A stretch of DNA of 64,000 nt from the NCBI RefSeq assembly GCF_016899425.1, contig NZ_CP045995.1, positions 1,922,001 through 1,986,000 on the forward strand. Reading direction: 5' to 3'. Positions 7,827-15,668 of the stretch are shown here, one piece after another; position 1 is the first letter of the stretch, and each line of letters opens with the position of its first letter. The notes under the pieces were generated by a model, which saw nothing but the letters and a program-made list of their open reading frames with translations, searched no databases and was not told where the DNA came from. The DNA is from Burkholderia sp. MS389. Lineage in GTDB: Bacteria; Pseudomonadota; Gammaproteobacteria; Burkholderiales; Burkholderiaceae. The translations under genes and the position numbers were made by a program.

Positions 7827-8381
7827 ATGACCGTATCCGACCTCCTCAGCGCCATCCGCCAACCCTACGCCGACCTGCTCGCGCAAGCGGCCACGCAACC
7901 GGCCGCCGTCGTCGAGCCGGCCTACCGGAAAGCCGACGGCACGCTCGCCACCGAAGGCCCGCTCGCGCTGCCATGCCGGGCCGACACCATTCACGGCGAA
8001 GGCGAATCGGCTGGCCAGCCGGCGATGGTCGATTCGACCACACAACTCGATTTCGAGCCGTTCGCGTTCGAGCTCGAAACGGTAGCCGTATCGATCCATC
8101 CGTTCGTGTGGGACTGGGCGACGATCGAAGCCGACGGTCTCGACGAAGCCGCGGCCACCGAGGTGTTCAAGACCTGGTTCTTCGCGTGGTTCGACGCCGA
8201 CGACGAAAGCATGCCGGCCGAAGACGGCCTGCACGGCATCGTTCACTATCTGTCGGAACCGGCGAACACCGAGCAAGGATGGCGCGTCAACGCGGATCTC
8301 GGCTCGGCGCCGGGCGCGGCGGTCGAGGACCTGCTGTTCCGGCTCGTCGATGCGGGCGCCACGCGAATCAGTGTCGGTTGA
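7827..8381 (+). CDS. uncharacterised 184-aa protein
   Basis: I do not recognise a family. The protein is acidic, soluble and rich in Asp, Glu and Trp in its middle (WDWATIEADGLDE...VFKTWFFAWFDADDES), with no signal peptide or membrane segment. Codon use matches the genes around it, which supports a real resident gene. It is divergent from DAHP synthase and is followed 28 bases later by a small secreted protein on the same strand, so the two may be co-transcribed. The Shine-Dalgarno is weak. Confidence 0.72.
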   Translation: MTVSDLLSAIRQPYADLLAQAATQPAAVVEPAYRKADGTLATEGPLALPCRADTIHGEGESAGQPAMVDSTTQLDFEPFAFELETVAVSIHPFVWDWATIEADGLDEAAATEVFKTWFFAWFDADDESMPAEDGLHGIVHYLSEPANTEQGWRVNADLGSAPGAAVEDLLFRLVDAGATRISVG

Positions 8382-8409
8382 AGCGCTTTTCCATGACGGA
8401 CAGACGAAC

Positions 8410-8832
8410 ATGAAAAAAACATTCGCGGCGTTGCTGGTGTGCATCGCATTGCCCGCGTCGGCGGAAGTCAGTACCGAAGTGCTGTGTTTTCAGACGAGCG
8501 GAGACAAACCCGTGCGCTTCGAATTGCGCACGTACTACGACGACGTGGCCAAGTGGCAAGGCGGTGTCGTCCGGTATGCGAAGTCGAAGACGGCGATCCC
8601 GCTGCTGTTCAAGCACGAGGATCACGAAGAACTGGCGGAGGGCCGACCGTACCAGTTCACGACCACGTGGTGGGAAATGGTCGACGGCAAGATCAACGGC
8701 GAGTACGAGATGACGAGCCAGGGCGCGATCGTCTATTCGATGACGTACCGCAACGCACGCACCGGCAAGCAAACGGATTTCGCGTGGGCGCAGGACGTCG
8801 ATGCGTCCGCGAAGGCGGGGTGCCGCTGGTAA
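8410..8832 (+). CDS. uncharacterised exported protein
   Basis: 140-aa protein with a clear Sec signal peptide (MKKTFAALLVCIALPASA, cleavage after residue 18). The mature part has a Cys pair (CFQ near 27 and the C-terminal AGCRW) that could form a disulfide, and alternating beta-strand-like sequence (RFELRTYYDDVAKWQGGVVRY). No family was recognised. It is likely periplasmic and probably co-transcribed with the gene 28 bases upstream. Confidence 0.75.
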   Translation: MKKTFAALLVCIALPASAEVSTEVLCFQTSGDKPVRFELRTYYDDVAKWQGGVVRYAKSKTAIPLLFKHEDHEELAEGRPYQFTTTWWEMVDGKINGEYEMTSQGAIVYSMTYRNARTGKQTDFAWAQDVDASAKAGCRW

Positions 8833-8869
8833 TGCGGCTTCGGGCAGGGTTGCGGAGCGCGTTCGTCAC

Positions 8870-8899
8870 CCGGCGCGCGCGTGAGCGCGTGTGCGCCGG
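8870..8899. terminator. imperfect GC-rich hairpin between convergent genes
   Basis: CCGGCGC at 8870-8876 pairs with GCGCCGG at 8893-8899, and alternating GC inside the loop can extend the stem. It lies in the 99-base gap between an exported protein gene and the DUF480 gene. Confidence 0.4.
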
Positions 8900-8931
8900 T
8901 GTCACTCCGTTTCAGGTGCCTTGGGCGTCTG

Positions 8932-9642
8932 TCAGCCCGCGTCGCCCGGCGCATCGACGTCGATACCGAGTTCGCTCGCCATCCGCTGAACCAGCGCATT
9001 GAGTCGCGCCACTTCGTCCGCGAGGCGCTTCTGCTCGGCCTTCAGTGCCTCGAATTCGGAAGGCGGCACCGAATCCGCGCCACCGCCGGCATCCGCGCTC
9101 GCGAAGTCGGCCATGTTCACTTCGCCGCACATCAGGTGCATCCAGCGGTTCTCGCGCGCACCCGGTGCACGCGGCAGCCGGACGACGAGCGGCTGCGTGC
9201 GCGCCGCGAGTTCGTCGAGGAACGCCTCGACCGACGAGATATCCGCGAAGCCGTGCAGGCGCGCGCTGTTCAGGCGCAGCTCGGCGGCCGTCTGCGGGCC
9301 GCGCAGCAACAGGATCGTCAGCAGCGCGATCGCCTGGCTCGGGATGCCGAGCACGCGGTTCATGTTGTGCTCGAAACGCGGCACGCGGCTGCTGCTGCCT
9401 TCCATCACGAGGCTCAGGTGCTTCAGCCCGTCGAGCGCGGTCGTGACTTCGTCCTCACTGACGTTCATCACCGGCGCGCGCGCGGTTTTCTGGTTGCAGC
9501 CCGCGGTCAGCGCGTTCAGCGACAGCGGGTAGGTATCCGGCACCGTGTGCTGTTTCTCGACGAGCACGCCGAGAATGCGGGCCTCGAGGGGCGTGAGTTC
9601 GCGAAGGGCGCGGGGCGTGGGCGTATCCGGCGTGGTGTTCAT
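8932..9642 (-). CDS. YceH family (DUF480) protein
   Basis: YceH/DUF480 family, 236 aa. The N-terminal conserved block is LTPLEARILGVLVEKQHTVPDTYPLSLNALTAGCNQKTARAPVM (about 15-60), a winged-helix-like region. A second winged-helix-like unit follows (LLTILLLRGPQTAAELRLN). The C-terminus holds a short coiled coil (EFEALKAEQKRLADEVARLNALVQRM). The structure resembles tandem winged-helix DNA-binding proteins, but the molecular role is not established. It is monocistronic. Confidence 0.92.
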   Translation of the reverse strand: MNTTPDTPTPRALRELTPLEARILGVLVEKQHTVPDTYPLSLNALTAGCNQKTARAPVMNVSEDEVTTALDGLKHLSLVMEGSSSRVPRFEHNMNRVLGIPSQAIALLTILLLRGPQTAAELRLNSARLHGFADISSVEAFLDELAARTQPLVVRLPRAPGARENRWMHLMCGEVNMADFASADAGGGADSVPPSEFEALKAEQKRLADEVARLNALVQRMASELGIDVDAPGDAG

Positions 9643-10050
9643 GAGTAGCGTCGCGGCGTGCAGCAGGTGAAGGGAAACGATCGCGGCCCGCGCGGCATCG
9701 CGCACGGGCGAGCCATATGATAGCTCGCGGCGAGCGGCCCGGCGCCGCTCATCGCACCAGCGCGCGCACGTGCCGCGGCATGCTTTCGTCCGACGTAGCG
9801 GCGCGGCCGATCGCGCGCGGTGCAATGCGACGATGCGTGGGCCGCAGCGCCGCAGATTCGGCCTTCGCGCACGCCCCCGCGTTTGCGCGATGCCCATGCC
9901 GGCGCTACGATAGGCGCTCATCCCGATATCGAGCGCGCCGCGCGCGACCGTCTTCGCTCGTCGATACCACGCATCACTCGCCCCGAATTCACTGCCGCCG
10001 TGCGTGCGCGCCGCTCGCCACTACCGTTCACCCCTCACCGGTTCACCACC
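9643..10050. other. non-coding divergent interval upstream of the DUF480 and SDR genes
   Basis: No gene is supported. It separates two divergent genes and contains a plausible sigma-70 promoter for the SDR gene at 9883-9911. Confidence 0.6.
9883..9911 (+). promoter_or_regulatory. probable sigma-70 promoter of the SDR gene at 10051
   Basis: TTGCGC at 9883-9888, a 17-base spacer, and TACGAT at 9906-9911. It predicts a leader of about 130 bases. Confidence 0.45.
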
Positions 10051-10812
10051 ATGACTGCATCTTCTCCCGCACCCGTGCGCGCCATCGTCACCGGACACAC
10101 GCGCGGCGTCGGCGCGGCGCTCGCCGAACAACTGCTGCAGGAAGGCATCGCCGTGCTCGGCGTGTCGCGCAGCCGCCATCCGTCGCTCGCGTCGCAGGCC
10201 GGCGAGCGCTTCGCCGAAGTCGAACTCGACCTGTCGGATTCCACGGCCGTCGCGGCCTGGCTGGCCGGCGACACGCTGTGCCGCTTCGTGGACGGCGCGT
10301 CGCTCGTGCTGCTGTTCAACAACGCGGGCATCGTCGATCCGATCGGCCCGCTCGCCGTGCAGGACCCGACGATCGTCGCCCGCGCGGTCGGCCTGAACGT
10401 CGCCGCGCCGCTGATGCTGTCGGCCGCGCTCGTGCAAGCCGCGTCGGCCGCGACCGAATGCCGGATCGCGCACCTGTCGAGCGGCGCGGCGCGCAACGCG
10501 TATGCGGGCTGGAGCATCTACTGCGCGACCAAGGCCGCGCTCGATCACCATGCGCGCGCCGTCGCGCTCGACGCGAACGGCGCACTGCGGATCTGCAGCG
10601 TCGCGCCGGGTGTCGTCGATACGGGCATGCAGGCCACGATCCGCGCGACCGACCAAAACAATTTCCCGATGCGCGAGAAATTCGACGAGTTGAAGGCGAG
10701 CGGCGCGCTCGCCACGCCCGAGGCCACCGCCCGACAGCTGATCGGCTATGTGCTGAGCGACGCATTCGGTAACGAGCCGACGGCCGACGTGCGCAACCTG
10801 CCGACGAAGTAA
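10051..10812 (+). CDS. SDR family oxidoreductase (sepiapterin-reductase-like layout)
   Basis: Short-chain dehydrogenase, 253 aa, with cofactor motif TGHTRGVG (14-21), FNNAG (89-93), catalytic Ser143/144, Tyr157 and Lys161 (YCATK). The short C-terminus and VAPGVVDTGMQ motif resemble sepiapterin-reductase/YueD-type benzil reductases. The substrate is unknown. It is a single gene, convergent with the MOSC gene 17 bases downstream. Confidence 0.9.
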   Translation: MTASSPAPVRAIVTGHTRGVGAALAEQLLQEGIAVLGVSRSRHPSLASQAGERFAEVELDLSDSTAVAAWLAGDTLCRFVDGASLVLLFNNAGIVDPIGPLAVQDPTIVARAVGLNVAAPLMLSAALVQAASAATECRIAHLSSGAARNAYAGWSIYCATKAALDHHARAVALDANGALRICSVAPGVVDTGMQATIRATDQNNFPMREKFDELKASGALATPEATARQLIGYVLSDAFGNEPTADVRNLPTK

Positions 10813-10829
10813 GCATCGGACGCGGCCCG

Positions 10830-11534
10830 TCATCCTTCGAGCCGCTTCGTCCAGTCCTCGACCTGCCGCTCCGTGCGGCGCTTCTCGAGCATCTTGCGCC
10901 AGCCGGGCGGCAGCAGCGGCACGTCGCACAGCGCGTCGAGCGCGGCCATGTCGAGCGTGCGTCGATACAGCACGTCGAGCACCGCCGACAACGGCCATTG
11001 CGGGTAGCGGCGCGCATGCAGCGCCAGCACGTCGCCCGCCGCCACCCAGCCTTCCTGCAGCACGCGGTAGTACCAGCCGGTCCGGCCGCTTTGCTGCACG
11101 AGCGCCGCCATCCTCGGATGATCGAAACGTGCGTTGAGCTTCGAGCACGGCTGCCGCGACTGCGACACCTGGAGCACCGCGCCACCCAGCGTGAACACGT
11201 CGCCGAGACACACGTCGCGCTCGGTGATGCCGCTCGTCGACAGGTTCTCGCCGAACGCGCCCGGCCGGGCGAGCACGTCGCGCGCGCCGATCTGCCCGGC
11301 CCACCACGCATAGTGATCGTGCGCATAGTGATGAACGGCCTTGTCGGGGCCGCCGTGATGCCGCGCATCGGCCTGCTCGTCGCCGGCAAAGCCGAGCGCA
11401 CCCAGCCACCGGCGCGCATCGACCGGCTGCTTGTCGATCGCGCTCGCGTGCGGCGTGCCGGCGAGCGGCCGGCTCGCGCCGATCCGCACCGCGTCGATGA
11501 CGGCCGCGATCGCCGGCCGCGCGTCGTCGCTCAT
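10830..11534 (-). CDS. MOSC domain protein (YiiM-like)
   Basis: MOSC-domain protein of 234 aa, similar in layout to YiiM, a molybdenum-cofactor-dependent reductase of N-hydroxylated compounds. The GDEQADARHHGGPDKAVHHYAHDHYAWW block and the conserved Cys of the MOSC core (SQSRQPCSKL) are seen; the C-terminal helical 3-alpha extension (about 165-234) is also typical. Its ATG overlaps the TGA of the upstream DHDPS-family gene (ATGA), so translation is probably coupled. It may therefore work with the aldolase/DHDPS pathway, though the chemical link is not obvious. Confidence 0.88.
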   Translation of the reverse strand: MSDDARPAIAAVIDAVRIGASRPLAGTPHASAIDKQPVDARRWLGALGFAGDEQADARHHGGPDKAVHHYAHDHYAWWAGQIGARDVLARPGAFGENLSTSGITERDVCLGDVFTLGGAVLQVSQSRQPCSKLNARFDHPRMAALVQQSGRTGWYYRVLQEGWVAAGDVLALHARRYPQWPLSAVLDVLYRRTLDMAALDALCDVPLLPPGWRKMLEKRRTERQVEDWTKRLEG

Positions 11535-12427
11535 GCCGCGGCAACCTCCGGCAGCGCCGCCAGCAGGCGCTCGAGTTCGCGCGTGCGTGCGTCGCCGAGC
11601 GGCAGCAGCGGCCGCCTCGGTTCGCCGGCGTCGAAACCGCGCAGCCTCAGTCCGGCCTTCACCGTCACCGGCAACCCGCCGTTGACGATGAACTGCAGCA
11701 ACGGCAACTGCGCGTGAAAAACCGATCTGGCGCGCGCGAGATCGCCCGTGCGCATCGCGTCGAACAACGCGAGCGGCAACGCGGCATTCAGGTTCGGCGC
11801 GGCCGTGCACCATCCGGACGCGCCCGCGGCCAGCGCGGCGAGCGCCATCGGATTGCTGCCGTTGTAGAACGGAATCGTCCCGTCGCTCAACTGCGCGAGC
11901 CGGTGCATCCGGCCGATGTCGCCGGTGCTTTCCTTGACCATCGTCACGTTGTCGACGGCCCGGCAGATCGTCGCGATCAGGTCGGGCGACATGTCGACGC
12001 CGCTCGTCGCCGGGTTGTTGTACAGCATGATCGGGATGCCGATCGCGTCGCCGATCGCGCGATAGTGCGCGACGATCTCGTCGTTGCCGAGCTTCCAGTA
12101 CGACACCGGCAGCACCATCACCGCATCGGCGCCGGCCTGTTCGGCGTAGCGGGCACGGCGCACCGCGCCCGCCGTGGTGAGATCGGATATCCCGACGACG
12201 GTCGGCACGCGCCGGCGCACCGCGCGAATCGACGCGGTGGCGGCGGCCTCCCATTCGGCATCGGACAGGTATGCGCTTTCGCCGGTACTGCCCAGCGGCG
12301 CGATCGCGTGAACACTGTCGGCAATCAGGCGTTCGATCAGCGCATCGAGCGCTTTCAGATCGACGTCGCCGGCGGCGGAGAACGGCGTGACCGGGTAGGC
12401 AATGATGCCTTTCAGCAGGATGGACAC
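11531..12427 (-). CDS. dihydrodipicolinate synthase/N-acetylneuraminate lyase family protein
   Basis: Class I (Schiff-base) aldolase/dehydratase of the DHDPS/NAL superfamily, 298 aa. Key residues are visible: GSTGE (46-50), Tyr136 in YNNP and catalytic Lys165 in VKES. The true substrate is unlikely to be aspartate semialdehyde, since the gene sits in a catabolic-looking operon behind a class II aldolase gene (50 bases upstream) and ahead of a MOSC gene that it overlaps by four bases. Related family members split or dehydrate 2-keto-3-deoxy acids. Confidence 0.9.
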   Translation of the reverse strand: MSILLKGIIAYPVTPFSAAGDVDLKALDALIERLIADSVHAIAPLGSTGESAYLSDAEWEAAATASIRAVRRRVPTVVGISDLTTAGAVRRARYAEQAGADAVMVLPVSYWKLGNDEIVAHYRAIGDAIGIPIMLYNNPATSGVDMSPDLIATICRAVDNVTMVKESTGDIGRMHRLAQLSDGTIPFYNGSNPMALAALAAGASGWCTAAPNLNAALPLALFDAMRTGDLARARSVFHAQLPLLQFIVNGGLPVTVKAGLRLRGFDAGEPRRPLLPLGDARTRELERLLAALPEVAAA

Positions 12428-12477
12428 GATGGGTATTCCTCAATGATTGTGTGAAGAGATCGAAACGGCGCACGCGC

Positions 12478-13260
12478 TCAAGCGACGCAATCCCGATGCG
12501 TACGCAACGCACGGCGTGCGTAGTAGTCGAACGTCACCGCATCGCGCTTCGGCTTCGAGATCCAGTCGTGCGCTTCGCGCGCCAGCGCCGGCGGCACCGG
12601 TTTGATCTCGCCGGCCGACATCGCGAGCAGTTGCAGCTTCGCCGCGCGTTCGATCAGCAGCGCGAGGATGCACGCCTCCTCGATCGTCTTGCCGACCACC
12701 AGCTGGCCGTGATGCGACAGCAGGATCGCGCGCTTGCTGCCCAGCGCCCTCGAGATGATCTCGCCCTCCTCGTTGCCGACCGGCACGCCCGGCCAGTCCT
12801 TCAGGAACGCGCAATCGTCGTACAGCGGGCAGGTGTCCATGTGCGACACGACCAGCGGCTGTTCGAGCATCGACAGCGCCGCGACATGCGCCGGATGCGT
12901 ATGGATGATGCAGTTCACGTCCGGGCGCTCGCGATAGATCCACGTATGGAACCGATTGGCCGGGTTCGGAATGCCTTCGCCATCGACGACGTCGAGATCC
13001 TCGTTGACGCGCAGCAGGTTCGCGGCCGAAATTTCGTCGAAACCGAGCCCGAGCCGCTGCGTGTAGTACGTGCCGGCCGCATCCGCGCGGCAGGTGATCT
13101 GCCCGGCCAGGCCCGAATCGTGGCCGGCGTCGAACAGGATCCGGCACGTCAGCGCGAGCTTTTGTCGCGCAGACCAGCCGCTGTCGCCCACTTCGTTTTC
13201 AAGCCGCCGCTCCGCCAGCGCGACCAGCGCTTCCTTCGTCAAATTCAGCGTTTCCGCCAT
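12478..13260 (-). CDS. class II aldolase/adducin family protein
   Basis: Zinc-type class II aldolase/epimerase fold, 260 aa. The metal-site histidines are in IIHTHPAH (about 115-122) and LSHHG (about 178-182). The family cleaves or epimerises phosphorylated sugars (fuculose-1-phosphate aldolase) or decarboxylates related hydroxy acids. A perfect AGGAGG lies 6 bases before the ATG on the minus strand. It is the first gene of the three-gene operon (aldolase, DHDPS-like, MOSC). Its promoter overlaps a palindromic operator shared with the divergent XRE-cupin regulator. Confidence 0.9.
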   Translation of the reverse strand: MAETLNLTKEALVALAERRLENEVGDSGWSARQKLALTCRILFDAGHDSGLAGQITCRADAAGTYYTQRLGLGFDEISAANLLRVNEDLDVVDGEGIPNPANRFHTWIYRERPDVNCIIHTHPAHVAALSMLEQPLVVSHMDTCPLYDDCAFLKDWPGVPVGNEEGEIISRALGSKRAILLSHHGQLVVGKTIEEACILALLIERAAKLQLLAMSAGEIKPVPPALAREAHDWISKPKRDAVTFDYYARRALRTHRDCVA

Positions 13261-13327
13261 GTTCGCCTCCTGAATGAACCGGGTCTGCCGCGCCGTCCGC
13301 GGCCGTTTTTTCCGGCGTTCGTGACAC

Positions 13328-13356
13328 ACGATACACCGAATGACACTTTGTGTCAT
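13328..13356 (-). promoter_or_regulatory. probable promoter of the aldolase operon, overlapping the palindrome
   Basis: Read on the minus strand: ATGACA (13356-13351) as -35, 17 bases, then TATCGT (13333-13328) as -10. The -35 lies inside the palindromic operator, so a bound repressor would block RNA polymerase. Confidence 0.5.
13340..13356. promoter_or_regulatory. 17-bp palindromic operator ATGACACTTTGTGTCAT
   Basis: Arms ATGACAC and GTGTCAT around TTT form a perfect inverted repeat in the divergent region. A third half-site GTGACAC starts at 13321. TACAAT at 13361-13366 is a good -10 for the XRE gene. It is most likely the binding site of the adjacent XRE-cupin regulator. Confidence 0.7.
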
Positions 13357-13394
13357 GCGTTACAATCGGTTTTTCGAAGGACACCTGGCGCCCC

Positions 13395-13937
13395 ATGACG
13401 ATTCGCCTGAAGCTGCTCAGAAAACAGAAGGGCTGGACGCTCGACGTGCTGGCCGACGAGACCGGCCTCACCAAGAGCTACCTGTCGAAGGTCGAGCGCG
13501 GCCTGAGCGTGCCGTCGATCGCGGTCGCGCTGAAGCTGTCGAAGGCGCTGAACGTCGACGTCGAGCAACTGTTCTCGGAAAGCAGCAACCGCGAGCTGAT
13601 CACGGTCACGCGCGCCGGCGAGCGCACCGCGATGGGCGCGGCAGCCGATAGTCACGCGCACCGCTTCGAGAGCATCGCGGCGGGCGTCGCGCCGAAGAAG
13701 ATGCTGCCGTTCGTCGTGCATCCGCCCCACGAATTCGTCGCGTCGACGTTCCGCGAACACGAAGGCGAGGAATTCCTGTTCGTGCACAAGGGGCGCGTCG
13801 AAATCGAATTTCCGAACGAGACGGTGCAACTCAGGACCGGCGATTCAGTCTATTTCAACGCACTCATCCCGCACCGCACGCGCAGCCTCGGCGCCGCGCA
13901 GGCGGAGATCCTGGTCATCGTCAGCCACGACGACTAG
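13395..13937 (+). CDS. XRE family regulator with C-terminal cupin
   Basis: 180-aa regulator: helix-turn-helix XRE domain at about 4-60 (LRKQKGWTLDVLADETGLTKSYLSKVERGLSVPS) and a cupin domain at about 105-178 (HEFVASTFREHEGEEFLFVHKGRVEIEF) that probably senses a small ligand. This architecture is that of PuuR-like repressors. It is divergent from the aldolase operon, with a perfect palindrome in the shared 134-base promoter region, so local repression and autoregulation are likely. The GntR gene starts 31 bases after its stop. Confidence 0.93.
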   Translation: MTIRLKLLRKQKGWTLDVLADETGLTKSYLSKVERGLSVPSIAVALKLSKALNVDVEQLFSESSNRELITVTRAGERTAMGAAADSHAHRFESIAAGVAPKKMLPFVVHPPHEFVASTFREHEGEEFLFVHKGRVEIEFPNETVQLRTGDSVYFNALIPHRTRSLGAAQAEILVIVSHDD

Positions 13938-13968
13938 CCTCGTCACTTCTTCGCGCAAGGATCTTCCG

Positions 13969-14706
13969 ATGGTCACCAAGGCCACCGCACCGTTCCAGCA
14001 GATCAAGACGCTCGTTCGCCAGCACGTCGAGTCCGGCGACTGGCGCCCCGGCGACCGCATCCCGTCCGAGCTCGATCTCGCCGCGCAGTTCGGCGTTGCG
14101 CGCATGACGGTCAACCGCGCGCTGCGCGAGCTGACCGAGGAAGGCGTGCTCAAGCGCATCGCGGGCGTCGGCACCTTCGTCGCCGAGGTGAAGCCGCAGT
14201 CGAACCTGCTGATGATCGCGCATATCCGCGACGAGATCCGCGCGCGCGGCCACGAGTACCGCTGCCGCGTGCTCAGCCAGTCGCGCGAGCCCGCGTCGTT
14301 CGACGTCGCGGCCGCGTTCGGCCTGCCGGTCAACACGCCGGTCTTTCACGTGGTGTGCGTGCACGAGGAGAACGGCCGCCCGATCCAGCTCGAGGATCGC
14401 TACGTGAACCCGGCCGCCGCGCCCGGCTTCATCGATCAGGATTTCCAGACCGAGCCGCCGTCCGAGTACCTGTACAACAACGTGTCGCACCACGAACTGG
14501 AAATCGAGCACGTCGTCGACGCGTCGCTACCGACCGGCGAGCAGGCGCAGCTGCTCGACATGCGCGCCGACGAGCCGTGCCTGACGCTCACGCGCCGCAC
14601 GTGGACGGATGGGCTGCCCGTCACGTTCGTGCATTTCCTGCATCCGGGCAACCGCTACCGGCTCGGCTCGCGCTTCAAACCGGGCGCGGGACGCCACCCG
14701 ACCTGA
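13969..14706 (+). CDS. GntR family regulator, HutC/UTRA type
   Basis: 245-aa GntR regulator with an N-terminal winged helix (about 8-75; WRPGDRIPSELDLAAQFGVARMTVNRALRELTEEGVLKR in part) and a UTRA effector domain (about 95-235). It resembles the histidine-utilisation repressor HutC, whose ligand is urocanate, but no hut genes are in the window. It follows the XRE-cupin gene on the same strand and converges with the PhyH gene, so the XRE-aldolase or the binding protein/PhyH genes are candidate targets. Confidence 0.9.
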   Translation: MVTKATAPFQQIKTLVRQHVESGDWRPGDRIPSELDLAAQFGVARMTVNRALRELTEEGVLKRIAGVGTFVAEVKPQSNLLMIAHIRDEIRARGHEYRCRVLSQSREPASFDVAAAFGLPVNTPVFHVVCVHEENGRPIQLEDRYVNPAAAPGFIDQDFQTEPPSEYLYNNVSHHELEIEHVVDASLPTGEQAQLLDMRADEPCLTLTRRTWTDGLPVTFVHFLHPGNRYRLGSRFKPGAGRHPT

Positions 14707-14788
14707 TCCTTCGTCGCACGCGCCCAACGCACGACGGCCGTTTCGTCCCTGGAACCGCCGCCGGGTTCGTTACCTCGACGCGCCAGAG

Positions 14789-15637
14789 TCAGATCGCGCC
14801 GACCTGCCCCGCATCGCGCGACCACACGACCGGAAACAGCGGGTGATCGAGCGGCGCACCGTCCGGCAGTTGTTCCGCGAGCCCGGGGAAATGGGGCGAC
14901 GTTTTCCAGCGGCGCGACGCGTGACGGATATCGTCGCCGACGAAGCGGATCGAAAACGCGCGCCGGCGGTTCTGCGTGCCGCCCGACGCATGCAGCGTCA
15001 GCATCCGGAAGCACACCATGTCACCCGGTTCGAGCGCCCAGCGACGGATCGGGAAGGCCGCGCGGTCGGCTTCGATGTCGGGCAGGTCGGCGAGGCTGCC
15101 TTCCGGAAACCACTTCGCCTCCTTGTCCATGAACGTGCGCGGCATCAGCCACGGCCCGCGATGCGAACCCGCGACGAATTCGAGCGTCGATTCGAGCGGC
15201 ACCGGATCGACCGGAATCCACATGCTGACGTTGTCGTCGCCTTCGATGTCGTAGTACGGCTGGTCCTGGTGCCACGGCGTGCGCTGCCGCGTGCCGGGCT
15301 CCTTCACGAGCAGGTGGTCGTGATGCAGCCGCACGGTGTCCGTGCCCATCAGCGCGGCGGCGACCGACGGCGCCGGCGAGCGCACGATGAAGTCGCGATA
15401 CGCGTCGTTGTGCTGCCAGTTGCAGAAATCCTCGAAGAACCAGCCCGGATCGTCGGGCCGGCTCGCGACCTTCGCGCGTTCGCTCGGCTGCGCGAGGTTC
15501 GCGTCGATGCCGGCCTGCAGCGCGGCCACTTCGTCCGGCGAAAAGATGCCCTTGATGCAGACCGCGCCTTCGTCGCGGAACGCGGCGATCAGTTCGGGCG
15601 TCACGGCTTGCGCGACGCGATCCTGGATACTCGTCAT
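14789..15637 (-). CDS. phytanoyl-CoA dioxygenase (PhyH) family protein
   Basis: Fe(II)/2-oxoglutarate-dependent hydroxylase, 282 aa. The facial triad can be read: His123-x-Asp125 (PWHQDQPYYD) and His216 (LTLHASGG), with Arg226 or a neighbour for 2-oxoglutarate. It is not ectoine hydroxylase, since that enzyme's WHSDFETWH signature is missing. The gene begins 31 bases after an amino-acid binding protein gene, which hints at a hydroxylated amino acid or amine substrate. Cytoplasmic. Confidence 0.9.
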   Translation of the reverse strand: MTSIQDRVAQAVTPELIAAFRDEGAVCIKGIFSPDEVAALQAGIDANLAQPSERAKVASRPDDPGWFFEDFCNWQHNDAYRDFIVRSPAPSVAAALMGTDTVRLHHDHLLVKEPGTRQRTPWHQDQPYYDIEGDDNVSMWIPVDPVPLESTLEFVAGSHRGPWLMPRTFMDKEAKWFPEGSLADLPDIEADRAAFPIRRWALEPGDMVCFRMLTLHASGGTQNRRRAFSIRFVGDDIRHASRRWKTSPHFPGLAEQLPDGAPLDHPLFPVVWSRDAGQVGAI

Positions 15638-15668
15638 GGTGTGCCTGTCGGTTGGATGAGTCACGGGG

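Noticed and set aside
8909..8937. TGTCACT followed by CGTC, considered as another ECF41 promoter
   Set aside because: The spacer is about 19 bases instead of 16, and the site lies in a convergent gap.
11531..12427. Dihydrodipicolinate synthase DapA for lysine synthesis
   Set aside because: The family is right, but its operon partners are catabolic and include a class II aldolase; biosynthetic dapA is normally elsewhere.
13969..14706. Naming the GntR regulator hutC
   Set aside because: It is HutC-like in sequence, but no histidine-utilisation gene is present, so the ligand cannot be assumed.
14789..15637. Ectoine hydroxylase (EctD)
   Set aside because: The EctD signature around the HxD motif is absent and no ectoine genes are nearby.
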